Assembly: GCA_028571685.1 (NCBI GenBank)
Contig: CM053143.1
Location: forward strand, 154,560,329 to 154,624,328
Source: Heterohyrax brucei
Taxonomy: Eukaryota > Chordata > Mammalia > Hyracoidea > Procaviidae
DNA length: 64,000 nucleotides
Direction of reading: 5' to 3'
Shown: piece by piece, positions 45,606-57,373 of the stretch
Layout of the letters: each line of letters begins with the position of its first letter
How positions within the stretch are numbered: the first letter of the stretch is position 1
Notes under the pieces: model-generated
Seen by the model: the letters and a program-made list of their open reading frames with translations, nothing else
Told to the model about the DNA's origin: nothing
Database searches by the model: none
Made by a program: the position numbers and the translations under genes

Positions 45606-45753
45606 TCAAAACTTGTCACTGAAATGATTGTGACTCATAGCAACCCTATAGGACATAGTACAACTGCCTCATAGGGTTTCCAAGCTGGTGCGTTTGAACA
45701 GCCAACCATTTGGTTAGCAGCCAAGCTCTTAACCACTTCATAACCAGGGCTGC
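45606..45753 (-). repeat. AfroSINE, internally shortened
   Basis: AACTTGTCACTGAAATGATTGTGACTC to CATAACCAGGGC. The CCTGGTGGATTC segment is reduced. Confidence 0.78.
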
Positions 45754-45778
45754 TCTACCATTATATTAGGTGACAGAA

Positions 45779-46740
45779 GCCTTGAGTTGCAATATTGAAG
45801 GATTCTACAGGCAAAAAACTGAATGAGGCAGGGAGCATCAAAAGCAGATGGAAGGAATACACAGAATCACTGTTCCAAAAAAGAACCGGTTGACATTCAA
45901 CCATTTCATGCATTAGTGTATGATCAGGAATCAATGGTATTGCAGGAAGAAGTCCAAGCTGCACTGAAAGCACTAGCAAAAAAAAAGAAAAGAAAAGTCT
46001 TTAGGAGTTGATGGAAGGAGATGTTTTGACAAATGGATGTGCTGGAAGCACTCTCACTCATCTATGCCAAGAAATTTGGAAGACAGCTACCTGGCAAGCT
46101 AACTGGAAGAGATCCACAACCATGGCTACTCCAAAGATAACTGATGCAACGGAATGCAGAAATTATCAATGATATCACATGCAAGTAAAATTTTGTTGAA
46201 GATAATTCAAATGGTTGTGGCAGTACATAAGAAGGGAACTGTCAGAAATTCAGGCCAGATGCAAAAGAAGACGTGGGGTCAGGGATATCACTGCTGATGT
46301 CAGATGGATCTTGGCTGAAAGCAGAGAATACCAGAAAGACGTTTACCTGTGTCTCACTGACTACGCAAAGGCATTCAACTGTGTGGATCATGACAACTTA
46401 TGCCTAACATTGTGAAGAATGGGAATTCTAGAACTCTTCATTGTGTTCATGTGGAAACTGTACATGGACAAAGAGGCAGTCATTCAAACAGAACAAAGGG
46501 GACACTCACAGCTTAAAATCAGGAAAAGCGTATGTCAGTTTTGTATTCTTTCACTATGCTGACTCATTCTGTACATTAAACAAAAATTCGAGAAGCTGGA
46601 CTCTATGAAGAAGAACATGGCATCAGGATTGGGGGAGATCTTATTAACATCTTGCAATATGCAGCTTATACAACTTTGCTGAATGTGAAGAGGACCTGAA
46701 GCACTGACTGATGAAGATCAGAGACTACAGTGAAGGCAGC
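45779..46740 (+). pseudogene. RTE ORF fragment, thumb/linker to reverse transcriptase
   Basis: Plus-strand RTE remnant. The frame 46215-46415 reads ITADVRWILAESREYQKDV and DYAKAFNCVDH, holding the first RT catalytic Asp. Downstream, where YADDTTLL is expected (about 46655-46685), the sequence reads YAAYTTLL-like, so the catalytic Asp pair is lost. Upstream text at 45779-46010 corresponds to the linker between endonuclease and RT, with an expanded A run near 45980. It is flanked by L1 3' UTR on the right. Confidence 0.82.
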
Positions 46741-46967
46741 ACAGCTTGACCAAGGCAAGGTCATGGAACTGTGTAGAGACATTCAAACTCGCTGAGGTAC
46801 TCAGTAACTGGGCTGACAGCTCTGGGACCATGGTCTTGGGGGATATCTAGCTCAACTGGCAAAACATTGTTTATAAAGAAAATGTTCTAAATCCTACTTC
46901 AGTGAGCATTATCTGGGGCCTTAAAAGTTGATGAGCAGCCATCTAAGATATTCCGGTGGTCTCCCAC

Positions 46968-47372
46968 AGTTTTACTCTACCACAAGTGGAAGACTTTATG
47001 AAAAGAAACTTTGTCACAGTCCAGTAAGCCAAAAATCTGTTTACAAGTTAAAACCCATTCAATATGAGAAATCATCACAATCCGGCAGGTCAAGAGTCCA
47101 AATTCAATGAGAGCATCTCAGCACAGGAACCTCAGGTCCAAAGGACTTACTCTGCTCTCGGTCTTGGTAGTGTGAGGTTTCCAACTTCCTCTGTTCACTT
47201 CTCTCCCTTACAACCACAGCTGGTACCTGGAGTCCTGTCTCACTAGCCAACCGCTGCCCATTCTCCATCATCAACAGCACAGAGGCAGGATTCACAACAC
47301 ATGGAAGGAATGGCACCATATTGGGACTCATAGCCAAGTCAAATCAATACAAACATTTTTGGAGTGTCAAAG
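46968..47372 (-). mobile_element. MaLR-type LTR, inverted
   Basis: About 400 bp, homologous to the LTRs at 55126-55559 and 56429-56823 (CATCTCAGCACAGGAACCTC, ACTTCTCTCCCTTACA, CAACACATGGAAGGAATGG). It is more diverged than those two. The expected first 20 bp of the LTR on its right side are missing. Confidence 0.8.
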
Positions 47373-47376
47373 GGTA

Positions 47377-47905
47377 GGATGTCATAGATTAAATTGTATC
47401 CCCCCCCATAAACATGTGTAGCCATGTGCCTGGACCATGATTCCCAATATTTTATGACTGTCCTCCATTTTGTGGTTTTCCATGGTGTATGTGACAGGAT
47501 TCGGGTGGGGCTGCAAATCTCTTCATAGGATCACCTCCCTGCTCCACTGTAAAGGGAGTTTTTTTGGAGTGTGGCTTGAACCACACTTTATCCTTTCATC
47601 CTACAAGACATAAAAGGAAAGAGAAGCAAGCAGAGAATGGGGAACCTCACACAATCAAGAAAGCAGCACTGGAGAAGAGTGTATCCTTCAGACCTGAGGT
47701 TCCTGCACCAAGATGCTCGCTGGACAAAGACTGATGCGACACAAGGACTTTCCTCCAAGGCTGACAAGAGGAAAAGCACTCCCTTGGAGTGGACTTCCTA
47801 AATTTGGACTTGCAGCCTACCAGACTGTGTAAGAATAAACCTCCTTTTGTTAAAACCATCCACTTTGTGGTATTTCTGTGACAGTAGCACTAGGTGACTA
47901 AAACA
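47377..47905 (+). mobile_element. MaLR-type LTR
   Basis: About 529 bp, from TGTCATAGATTAAATTGTATCC to GGTGACTAAAACA. An AATAAA polyadenylation signal lies at 47833-47838. It is a different subfamily from the inverted LTR at its left and sits head to head with it. CCCAC occurs at 46963-46967 and 47906-47910, flanking the pair as a whole. Confidence 0.82.
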
Positions 47906-48442
47906 CCCACCATCTAGAGCAAGGGAAAGTGAAGAAAACCAAAGACAAAAGGGAAAGATTAGTGCAAAGGACTAACAAACCACAGCTACCACAGCCTCCA
48001 CCAGACTGGACTGGAGGGATTATGTTAGATGGTCCCAACAGAGGTGGAGAAAAATGTAGAACTAACTCACCAAAAAAAAGAGACCAGACTTATTTGTATG
48101 ACAGAGAATGAAGAAACTCCAAGAGTATGGTCCCCAGACACTGTTTCAACTTGGCACTGAGATTCATTCACTTTCACCCAAAGATTAGACAGGCACGTTA
48201 CAAAACTACAGGAACAAAAAAATGAGACCAAATAGGCACACCAGGCCAGGGGTAAGGATGAAAAGACGGGAGGGGACAAGAAAGCTAGTAATAGGAAACT
48301 CAAGGTCAAGAAGGGGAGAGTGTTGACATATCATGGGGTAGGCAACCAGTGTTACAAAGCAATATGTATATTAACTGTTTCATGAGAAACTAATTTGCTC
48401 TATAAACCTTCATCTAAAGCACAATAATAAATAAATGATTTT

Positions 48443-48735
48443 TTTTCCTGCAACGAAAACATCAGGCCCAGATGGTTGTAAGAGAAAATTCTATCAGATA
48501 AGAAGACAGAAATAATTCCAGTCTTAAATAAAATTTTCCAGAGGACAGAAAAACAGATAACTCATCTCATTTTAAGAGACCAGAATAACTCATATCAGTA
48601 TCTAAACACAGTCTGAAAAAGGAAAATGACAAAGCAATTTTATTTTTGAACATTAATACAAAATCCATAACAAAAAGTTAGCAAACTGAATCCAACAACA
48701 ACAAAAAAAAAACAGTAAAAGAGACAATACAACAG
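48443..48735 (+). mobile_element. old L1M, reverse transcriptase region
   Basis: CATCAGGCCCAGATGGTTG corresponds to the L1 GPDGF block, and GTTAGCAAACTGAATCCAAC to ILANRIQ. All frames are broken. It may belong to the same old L1 as 44640-45600. Confidence 0.65.
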
Positions 48736-48756
48736 GATGAATAGAAACATCTTTTC

Positions 48757-49725
48757 TTTTTTTTTTTTTTTATTGTGCTTTAAGTAATAGTTTATAGTTT
48801 GTGTTGGTGTGTCTCACAAACACATGTACATTGTAATGTGACCCTAGTTGCTCTCTCTACAACGTGACAGTCCACTCCTCCTCTCTACAGTGTATTTCCT
48901 ATGTCCATCCAACCAGCTTCTGTCCCTTCTACCTTCTGATCTTGCCTCTGGACAAGAACTGCCCATATAGTCTCACATACCTACTTGAGCCAAAGAAGCA
49001 CACTCTTCACCGGTATCATTTTATGTCTTACAGTCCAGTCTAGTCTTTGTCTGAAGAGTTGGCTTCAGGAGTGGTTTCAGTTCTTGGCTAACAGAGAACC
49101 AGAGGCCATGTCTTCAGGGGACCCTCCAGTCTGCCAGACCATTAAGTCTAGTCTTTTTACTAGCATTCAAATTCTACACTCACTCTTTCATTCCTTCAGG
49201 GACTCTTTGTTGTGTTCCCTGTTAGGTAGTCACTGTTGGTAACTGGGCACTATCTAGTTCATCTGGTCTCATGCTAACATAATCTCTGGTTTATATGGCT
49301 TTTTCCACTTCTTGGGCCCATCTTTTTCTTGTGTCTTTGGTGTTCTTCATTCTTTACTCCAAGTGGTTTGGGACCAATTGATGCTTCTTTGATGGCCACT
49401 TGCTAGCTTTTAAGACCCCAGACACTCACCAAGTGGGACAGCAGAACATTTTCTTAATAAACTTTGTTATGCCAACTGACCTAGACATCCCCTGAAACCA
49501 TGGTCCCTAGACCCCAGCACCCACTACTGTGTCCCTTGAACTGTTTGGTTGTTTGTATTCAGGAAACTTCTTATCTTATGGTTTAGTTCAATTGTATTGT
49601 CTTCTCCCATATTTTGAGTAGTCCTTCCTTTCATCTAAAATAACACTTTATAGATCTGCTAAAATACACTTTTAGGTCATCTAAACATTTTTTAGGTCAT
49701 CTAAGATAACACTTTTTCAGGTCTG
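48757..49725 (-). mobile_element. L1 3' UTR, 5'-truncated
   Basis: It starts at a T run (A tail inverted) and carries TAGCTTTTAAGACCCCAGAC at about 49407-49426 and CCCTGAAACCATGGTCCC. Only 3' UTR is present. 49640-49735 repeats AGGTCATCTAA-type text locally. Confidence 0.75.
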
Positions 49726-49835
49726 CTACCTGAATGCAATGCAAGTATAAGTTCTGGTAACTACAAAACTTTTCAACATCTTTACACAGCATGACATTTT
49801 AGGAGGAGGTGCAGAGAAGGCTCACGTGCCCTGCC

Positions 49836-50300
49836 AGAGAGAGAGACAGCTGATGGCAAGTTGACTCAGACTAATGGCAGTCTTACGTACAACCAAACAA
49901 AATGTTGCCCAATCCATCATCTTCACAACAACCAGCTTATTCAAGTTCATCATCATGGCTATTGTGTCCACCCATCTTACCAAGTTGTCCCTCACCCCTG
50001 CTGACCTCTGGTTCTCCAAACGCGGTACCCTCCCTCACTGACTGATCCTTCCTGATGACGTGTCCAAAGCAAGCGAGACAATGTTCTGCTGTTAGCTGTA
50101 AGGCTTTAACTGGCTAACTTAAAACAGTCCTCTTCACGTCTTCCTTCTCATTTATCTTAGTCTGGAAGCTCCACTGAAACTTGTCCTCCATGGGTGACCC
50201 TGCCGGTATTTGAAACACTGACAGCATATCTTCCAGTGTCACTGCAACATGCAAGCCACCACAATACAACAATCAGATGTGGAGTGGCCCTACCAGATAT
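49836..50300 (-). mobile_element. RTE derivative joining 3' and 5' end sequences
   Basis: 49836-50110 resembles the RTE 3' end (ACTGATCCTTCCTGATGACGTGTCC, as at 30745). 50150-50300 matches the RTE 5' end (CTTAGTCTGGAAGCTCCAC, TCCATGGGTGACCCTGCCGG, as at 33830). The whole coding body is missing between them. Confidence 0.6.
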
Positions 50301-50345
50301 CACAAGTAAACTAAGCGCTTACACTGGAGAAAAGCAAAATGCCAT

Positions 50346-50406
50346 TAAAAATTGCTGGCATTTAGGAGGCGGAGTCAAGACGGCAGACTAAAAATTGCTG
50401 ACATTT
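50346..50406. repeat. 18-bp direct repeats around an L1 5'-end-like 25-mer
   Basis: TAAAAATTGCTGRCATTT occurs at 50346-50363 and 50389-50406. The 25 bp between them reads GGAGGCGGAGTCAAGACGGC, like the first bases of an L1 5' UTR with its YY1 site. Confidence 0.7.
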
Positions 50407-51569
50407 GCACAATATTTAGCTATAGTGGATCATATTAGAGAGTATGATCAAGTAATTTACACGAACACAAGGGTCACATAGCTCTTATTTCCCACTATAC
50501 TCCAAGCATCCAGCAGATGCCTTACATATAGTCCAGGATTCAATAAAGACTTGTCAAAATCATAGATGGGACAGTCTCTTCTCCTGGCCATGTACCCATT
50601 ATTTCTACTGCTAATTCTTGTAAACAGTTGCTGAAAACAAAAAGTGAAACACGTTCTGCAAAATAAAATTCCCCTTTTAAACAATGTAACTCATTTCCTG
50701 GAAGGCAACTTGAGATACTTCCAGAATCCCACTGGTGTTTAAACCTCTGAGACCAGGGGCTCTGGTGGTACAGCACTACTAACTAAAAGTTTAGCAGTGC
50801 AAATCTACCAGCTGCTCCTTGGAAACTCTACAGGGCAGTTCCCTGTGTCCTGTAGGATGGCTATGAGTCAGAATCAACTCCACAAAGAGAGGTATGGTTT
50901 GACAGCTTGCTCCAAGATCAGGGGATTCCAGCAGGGGAGCAAAAAGTTGAGGTAAAAGACCTTTTTGGCCATGACACAACTACAAGCCACTCATGACACA
51001 TGAGATAATGCAAAAAAATTGTTTTTTACATTTCAAAGTAGTCTGCTTATATCTCTATCTAATTTGGATGACATTATTTTTCTACTTTGGTGTCCATTTC
51101 TAAACCAAAATTTCCCCTTAATTTCACCAACTTACAGTTTTTACCTTCCAAAAAAAAAAAAATTCCAACCCTAATATTTAAATTTGAGTCTACAGTTTCT
51201 GAATTTTGACATTCCCCAGATCTCTAGACTAAGTAAGACTTTCTGTAATACATACTTGGGTCCTAACTCAGGGGAATTTTGGCAGTTTTGCCAGCTTAAA
51301 CTCTGAGGCAGCTTGAATTTCCTTCCTCTTTCTCTTCCACATTTTGCTTCTCTGATCTTTGTGTTTGGGGAAGTGTTGTCCTTTCTCTGAGTCCTAAATC
51401 AGAGTCTCTCACTGTAAAAAAAAAAAAAAATCTCCCTTACCACCTCCACCACCACCACCACTTACATGCTGCCTTCCAGGTTTCTACTTCCCACGGTCTC
51501 GCACATTCTAAGGACGATAAAGTAGAACACACAGGGCTACAGTTAGGAGACTGGTGTCATAATAATCTC
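50407..51569. other. mostly unassigned; one SINE
   Basis: Apart from the SINE at 50752-50896, I recognise nothing. An A run lies at about 51418-51431 and a (CCA)n-like tract at 51442-51462. Confidence 0.4.
50752..50896 (+). repeat. AfroSINE type A
   Basis: GGGGCTCTGGTGGTACAGC to GAGTCAGAATCAACTCC. The TTAAG part of the head is lost. Confidence 0.8.
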
Positions 51570-51755
51570 TATTATTGGAGTAGAGAAAAGAGGTTGGGTT
51601 GTGTATGAAAGGATGTGGGTTAAAGTCCTAGCTCTCGTATTCACTGATTTAGCTCATCTTGGACAAGTTACGTGCTCTGCCTCTGGGTCTCAGTCTCCTC
51701 ACATGTAAAGGATACAGTGCTCTCCAGCAGTGATTCTAAAGTCCAGGTGATGAAA
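51570..51755 (+). repeat. MIR
   Basis: GGGTTAAAGTCCTAGCTCTC, CTTGGACAAGTTACGTGC and CTCAGTCTCCTCACATGTAAA follow the MIR consensus order. Confidence 0.82.
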
Positions 51756-52164
51756 ATGAAGAAAGCTGCCTGAGCATAACGTAAATCTTAGTGTCCAGAA
51801 GGCAACAGGGAGTTGTGGGGACTGCAGAGACCTGGACAGCAGAAGCACTTCCCGAGGCGAACAGCTTTTATTGGCTATGTTGTGGATTGAACTCTATACT
51901 CCAAAACTGTGTGTCAGCTTGCCTGGGTAATGATTCCCAGGGTGGTTGTCTACCATTGTGTCATCTGATGTGATTTTCCCACGTGTTATAAATCCTAACT
52001 CTATGATGTTAATGAGGTGGGATTATTGTTGTTCGATGCTGTCCAGTCAGTTCCTATGTACAATACAACGAAACTCCGCCGGGTCCTGGGCTGTCTTCAC
52101 TATCTTTGTTATGCTTGAGCTCACTGTTTCAGCCACTATGTTAATCCATCTCATAGACTTATTA

Positions 52165-52313
52165 AAAAACCCGTCAAGTCAATTTCAACTGATAGTGACC
52201 CTGCAGGACAGAGAAGAATTGCCACATGAGTCTCCAAGAAGCACCTGGTGGATTTCAACTTCCAACCCTTTGGTTAGCAGCTATAGCACTTAACTACGAT
52301 GCCACCAGAGTTT
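52165..52313 (-). repeat. AfroSINE type A within RTE, with target duplication
   Basis: CCATCTCAT occurs at 52146 and again at 52314, each followed by a similar RTE continuation. Confidence 0.85.
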
Positions 52314-52533
52314 CCATCTCATGAACAGTTTACCTCTTTGTCATTGACCCTCTCCTTGACCTAGTATGATAACACATCGAAAGTATGTCAGACGTAGTCT
52401 TGCCATCCTTGCTTCAAAGGAGCATTCTGGTTGTACTTCTTTCAAAACAGATTCGTTTGTTCTTTTGGGAGTCCATAGTATATTCAGTACTCTTCACCAA
52501 TATCACAATTCTTTGGTCTTCCTTATTCATTGT

Positions 52534-52869
52534 CTAGCTTTCACATGCATATGAGTCAACTGAAAACACCGTGGATGGGGTCAGATGCACCCTAGTCTTC
52601 AAGGTGACATCTTTGCTTTTTAACACTTTAAAGAGATCTTTTGCAACAGATTTGCCCAGTGCAATGCATCTTTTGGTTTCTTGACTGCTGCTTCCATGAG
52701 TGTTGATTGTGGATTCCAAAAGAATGAAATCCTTTACAACTTCAGCCTTTTCTCTATTTCTTATAATGTTGTTTATTGGTCCAGTTGTGAGGACTTTTGT
52801 TTTCTCACTGTTAAGGTGTAACCCATACTGAAGGCTGTGGGCTTTGATCCTCATCAGTAATGGCTTCAA
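52534..52869 (-). pseudogene. RTE ORF, reverse transcriptase C-terminal part
   Basis: A 111-codon open stretch with KIDHSLQYGLHLN-like and INNIIRNREKAEVVKDF text, then HGSSSQETKRCIALGKSVAKDLF. Just upstream on the minus strand (about 52890-52925) the catalytic box reads YSDD directly after a stop codon, so the RT is dead. Confidence 0.82.
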
Positions 52870-53390
52870 GTCTTCTTCATTTTAAGCAAACAAAGTTGTA
52901 TCATCTGAATATCATAGGTTGTTAATGAGTCTTCCTCCAATCCTGGTGACCTTTTCTTCTTCATATAGTTCTTGGATTATTTGCTCAGCATACAGACTGA
53001 ATAAGTATGATGAAAGGATACAACCCTAATGGGCACTTTTCCTCACTTTAAATCATGCAGTATCTTCTTGTTCTCTTCCAGTGGCTGCCTCTTGGTCTAT
53101 GCACAGGTTCCTCAGGAGCACAGTTAAGTGTTCTACAATTCCCATCCTTCAGAATGTTATCCGTAATTTGTTGTGATCAACACAGTTCAATGCCTTTGCA
53201 TCATCAATAAAATACAGGTAAACATCTTACTGGTACTTTCAGGTTTCACCCAGGACCCATGTGACATTAGCAATGATAACCCTGGTTCCACACCCTCTTT
53301 TGAATCCAGTTTGAGTTTCCTGTCAATGTACTACTGCAGTCACTTTTGAAAGATCTTCAGCAAAATTTCACTTGCTTGTGGTATTAATGA

Positions 53391-53546
53391 TGTTGTTGTT
53401 GTTGTGTTGTTAGATGCTGTCAAGTTGGTTCTGACTCATAGCAACCCTATGCACAGCAGAAGGAAATGCTACCTGGGCTTGTACCATGTCCACAACCATT
53501 TTTATGCTTAAGCCCATTGTTGTGGCCACGTTGTCAATTCATGTCA
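53391..53546 (-). mobile_element. RTE 3' tail, 5'-truncated, nested in RTE
   Basis: About 155 bp matching 30540-30690 (TGCTTAAGCCCATTGTTGTGG). It is inserted where the host RTE should continue into the RT/linker region, with an ATTAATGATG-like repeat on both sides. Confidence 0.7.
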
Positions 53547-53914
53547 TTGATGATTTCTGCACTCAGTTGAACCACCTTTCTGGGGAACGTGCATAAATAT
53601 GGATCTCTTCCAACTGGATGGTCAAGAAGCTGCCTTCCAAATTTCTTGCTTTAGAAACATTTCAATGCATCCTTGTTGAAACATCTTAATATGACAAAAA
53701 AATTGGTCTTTTGTCAATTCCTGGAGCCTTGTTTTTCCAGTGCCTTCAGTGCAACTTGAATCTGATCATATGTTACCTCCTGAAATGGTTGAACATTGAC
53801 AATTCTTTTTGGTCTAATGACTTTTTTCATGTTATTTTGGTACTGCCTATGTCACTTAACATATTTTCCCTACAGAATGCTTCAATATTGCATCTCAAGG
53901 CTTGAAATTTTTCT

Positions 53915-54148
53915 TCAATCTTTCAGCTTGAGTAATGCAGGATATATTCTTCCCTTTTGGTTTTCTAACTCCAGGTCTTTGCAGATGTCATTATAATACT
54001 TTACTTTGTCTTCTTGAGCCACTCTTTGAAACCTTCTTTCCAGCTCTATTACTATATCATTTCTTCCATATACTTTAGCTGCTCCACATTCAACAGCAAG
54101 TTTCAGAGTCTCTTCTGATATCCATTTTGATCTTCCCTGTCTTTTCAA
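53915..54148 (-). pseudogene. RTE ORF, linker segment
   Basis: A 77-codon open piece (SEETLKLAVECGAAK, VIELERRFQRVAQEDKVKYYNDICKDLE) from the arginine/lysine-rich region between endonuclease and RT. This segment is deleted from the copy at 30.5-33.9 kb, so the two copies complement each other as annotation evidence. The endonuclease part farther right (54500-54900) is fully frame-broken. Confidence 0.75.
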
Positions 54149-54903
54149 TGACCTCTTGCTTTCTTCATGTCTGATGTGCTGATGTCATTCCACAACGTGT
54201 CTGGTCTTTGGTCATTAGTGTTCAGTGCATCAACTCTATTCTTGAGAAGACCACTAAATTCAGACAGGATATACTCAATGTCAGACTTTGGCTCTAGCCA
54301 ACTTTTTCTAATTTTATCAGCTTAAACTTGAACTTGCATGGGAGAAATTGATGGTCTGCTCTGAAGTCAACATCTGGCCTTGTTCTCACTGATAATACCA
54401 AGATTTTCTATTGTCTGTTTCCACAAATGTAGTCAATTTGATTCTTCTGTGTACCATTTGGTGAAGTCTAATGTATAGTCACCATTTTTTGTTGGTGAAA
54501 AAAGGTATTTTCAGAGAAGATGTCATTGGTCTTGCGGAATTCTGCCATGTGATCTCTGGCATCATTTCTATCACCAAGGGCATAGTTTCCAATTACTATT
54601 CTAACTTTTGTGTTCCAATCACCAGTAATTATCAAAACACCCTGATTGCATGTTCAACCAATTTTTGACTGCAGAAGTTGGTAAAAAGCTTCAGTTTCAT
54701 CATCTTTTGCTTTAGCAGTGGAGCATAAATTAGAGAAGTATTCAAATTAACTGGTCTTCCTTGTAGGCTTATAGATATTATTACTGACAGTGACATAATT
54801 CAGGATGGAGTTTGAAATTTTCTTTTTGATGATGAAGTCTGTACCATTCCTCTTCAAGCTGTCATTCTTGGCATAGTAGGCCACATGACTGTCCGGTTCA
54901 AAA

Positions 54904-57373
54904 CAGTCGATATAAGATCATGAAGCTCCAGAGACATACATGAACTCCATAAGGGAATGAGTTGCTGGGCTGCAGGCTACGGGGACATGGTCTCAGAGAA
55001 TATCAAGCACGTTTGGCATAACACAATTTATACAGAAAATGTTCTACATTCTACTTTAATGATTAGCATCTGAGGTCTTATAAGCCTCGAGCAGTCATCT
55101 ATGATACTTCATGGGTCTCACCTCTTGTCTCAGTCACCCGGGTACTGCTCTAACGAGTGAAGGTTGCACGTAAAGAAGCTTTATTGACACAGTCCGGTAA
55201 GCACAAATCCATTTATAAATTGTAAGTCCATTCAGAATGAGAAATCACCACAGTCCAGTAGGCTGAGTCCAAATCCAGTGAGAGCATCTCGGCACAGGAA
55301 CCTCAGATCCAAAGGACGTGCTCTGCTCCTGGTGCTTCTCTTGGTGGTATGAGGTTCTCAACTTCCTCAGCTCACTTCTCTCCCTTATATTCCACAAGCT
55401 TGGGTCCTGCCTCGCTAACACAACTGCAAACCATTCTCCATCATCAATATCACAGAGGCAGGATTTGCAACACATGGGAGGAAGGGTACCATATTGGAAC
55501 TCCAAACCAAGTCAAATCAACACATACATTTTTGGGGGGACACAATTCAATCTGTGACATCCCACCCTTTGGCACCCCAAAAATCATATCATTAGAACTC
55601 ACAGAATATAGTCATTCATAGCACAACAAGTTTTCATTTCATAACATAGCAAGTTTTCATTTCATAACATAGCAACAGTTTACATTCCATAGCATAGCAA
55701 CAGTTTTCACTTATAACATACACCAGGCAGATTATCAGAACACATTACATTAGATGTCATGACTTCCAAAACACTATTCCATACTCTGAGACATTTCATA
55801 ACCACTCCCTTCAAACTCCTGGTATTAGCCACACCCTCCAGATTCTTAGTGGAGGCACCTGGGCTTCATCTTGGCCTTTCAGGCTCACTTGGACAGAACT
55901 CTGCCCCCTTGGCTTTAGGTACACCCTAAGCCCAACAGAGTGGTAATTCCACTCCCACAAACGCAGAAAGCCCTGGATCCACCCTTTCATGGCCATACCT
56001 TCTGAGACTCAGGCAGCTCAGCTTCTCGCCAACCTGGGGCCGCAACCCCACATCTGCCCCACAGAGCAAGTGTTCCAACACTCTGTAGCTCTGTAGCTGC
56101 ACTGATGCAAGTGCCCTGAGGCACCCCACTCCATCAAGTATCTTCCTGCACACAAGCACTCGGCCCTCTTATTCCGTGGGTCAGCAAGCCTAGCTCTGCC
56201 TATTCAAGTGCCCAGAGGCACCCCACTCCACCAGGAAGCCTCCTGTGCACAAGCATTCGGCATTCTCACTCCGTGGGTAGGCTCCTGGTTCTGCTGCTGC
56301 TAGTTCACTGCTGCTGTTGCTTTCCTTAAGCAGTCCTCTTGGGTGTCTTCTTTCATCCACTCAGTTTCAAAAAAAGTCCACATTTTAGGTATTTGTTAGA
56401 GCAGTACCCCACTCCTGGTACCAAACTCTGTTTCAGTCACCCGGGTACTGCTGTAACGCAAAACACCACAAGTGAAGGTTTCATGTACAGAAGCTTTATT
56501 GTCACAGTCTGGTAAGCTGCAAATCCATTTATAAATTGTAAGCCATTCAGAATGAGAAATCACCACAGTCCGGCAGGACGTGCTCTGCTCTCAGTGCTTC
56601 TCTCTTGGTGGTATGAGGTTCTCAACTTCCTCAGCTCACTTCTCTCCCTTATATTCCACAAGCTTGGGTCCTGCCTCACTAACACAACTGCAAACCATTC
56701 TCCATCATCAATATCACAGAGGCAGGATTCACAACACATGGGAGGAAGGGTACCATATTGGAACTCCAAACCAAGTCAAACCAACATATACATTTTGAGG
56801 GGAACACAATTCAATCCATGACACCCCTTCAAGAACACGACAGAATGAAGAAACCTAACAACGAGTAATCCAAAAGACTAATGGGCCCCATGACCACAGC
56901 ATCCAGCAGACTGAGTCCAGTATAACAAGACGGCACCCAGCTACCACTACTGACTGCTTTGACAGGGATCCCAGAGAAAGGGTCCCAGAAAGAGCTGAAG
57001 AATAAAAACGTAGAACAAAACCCTGACTCAGACACACAAAAAAGACCAGACATACTGACCTGACAAAGACTGGAGAAACCCCCAGGCACTCTTCTGGCTC
57101 AGAAATGAAGTCATTTCCAAGGTTTCACATTCAGCCAGACTGGTCAAGCTTACAAAACAAAATAAGACTAAAGGGTCACACCAGCCCAGAGGCAAGGACT
57201 AGAAGGCAGAAGGGGAGAGGAAAACCAACAATAGGGAACCCAAGATAGAGAAAATGTTGACATGTCATGGGTTGTTAACCAATGTCATAAAATTATGTGT
57301 ACTGTTTAATAACAAGCTAGTTTGTTCTGTAAATCTTCATCTAAAACACATACACAGAAAAACAAAAAGATAA
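54904..57373 (+). mobile_element. L1 3' UTR inserted in RTE, itself split by a MaLR element
   Basis: Outer pieces 54904-55125 (TGAGGTCTTATAAGCC at about 55070) and 56824-57373 (AATGAAGAAACCTAAC, TGTTGACATGTCATGGG, A-rich end). RTE text stops at TTCAAAA (54903) and resumes at AAAATGGCCAATACC (57374). Confidence 0.75.
55126..56823 (-). mobile_element. MaLR-like element: LTR, short internal region, LTR
   Basis: The LTRs are 55126-55559 (3' LTR, 434 bp) and 56429-56823 (5' LTR, 395 bp), both TG...CA. They flank 869 bp of internal sequence. Just inside the 5' LTR the minus strand reads TTGGTACCAGGAGTGGGG, close to the complement of a tRNA-Leu 3' end, the primer used by ERVL-type viruses. The internal region has no gag, pol or env frame, so it is non-autonomous. 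CCTCT (55121-55125) and CCCCT (56824-56828) are a near-match 5-bp duplication. An AATAAAGCTTC signal lies in each LTR. Confidence 0.82.

Larger units (their letters stand above)
46745..48440 (+). mobile_element. L1 3' UTR (5'-truncated), split by an inverted LTR pair
   Basis: The outer pieces 46745-46967 and 47906-48440 join into one L1 3' UTR: GGGGCCTTAAAAG at about 46917, AATGAAGAAACTCC, GTGTTGACATATCATGGGG, and an AATAATAAATAAATG polyadenylation region at the end. The same text recurs at 54904-57373 and, inverted, at 48757-49725. Confidence 0.78.

Noticed and set aside
55126-56823. Direct repeats about 1.3 kb apart considered as a segmental duplication
   Set aside because: TG...CA ends, polyadenylation signals, a primer-site-like sequence and a near-match 5-bp duplication fit LTRs better.
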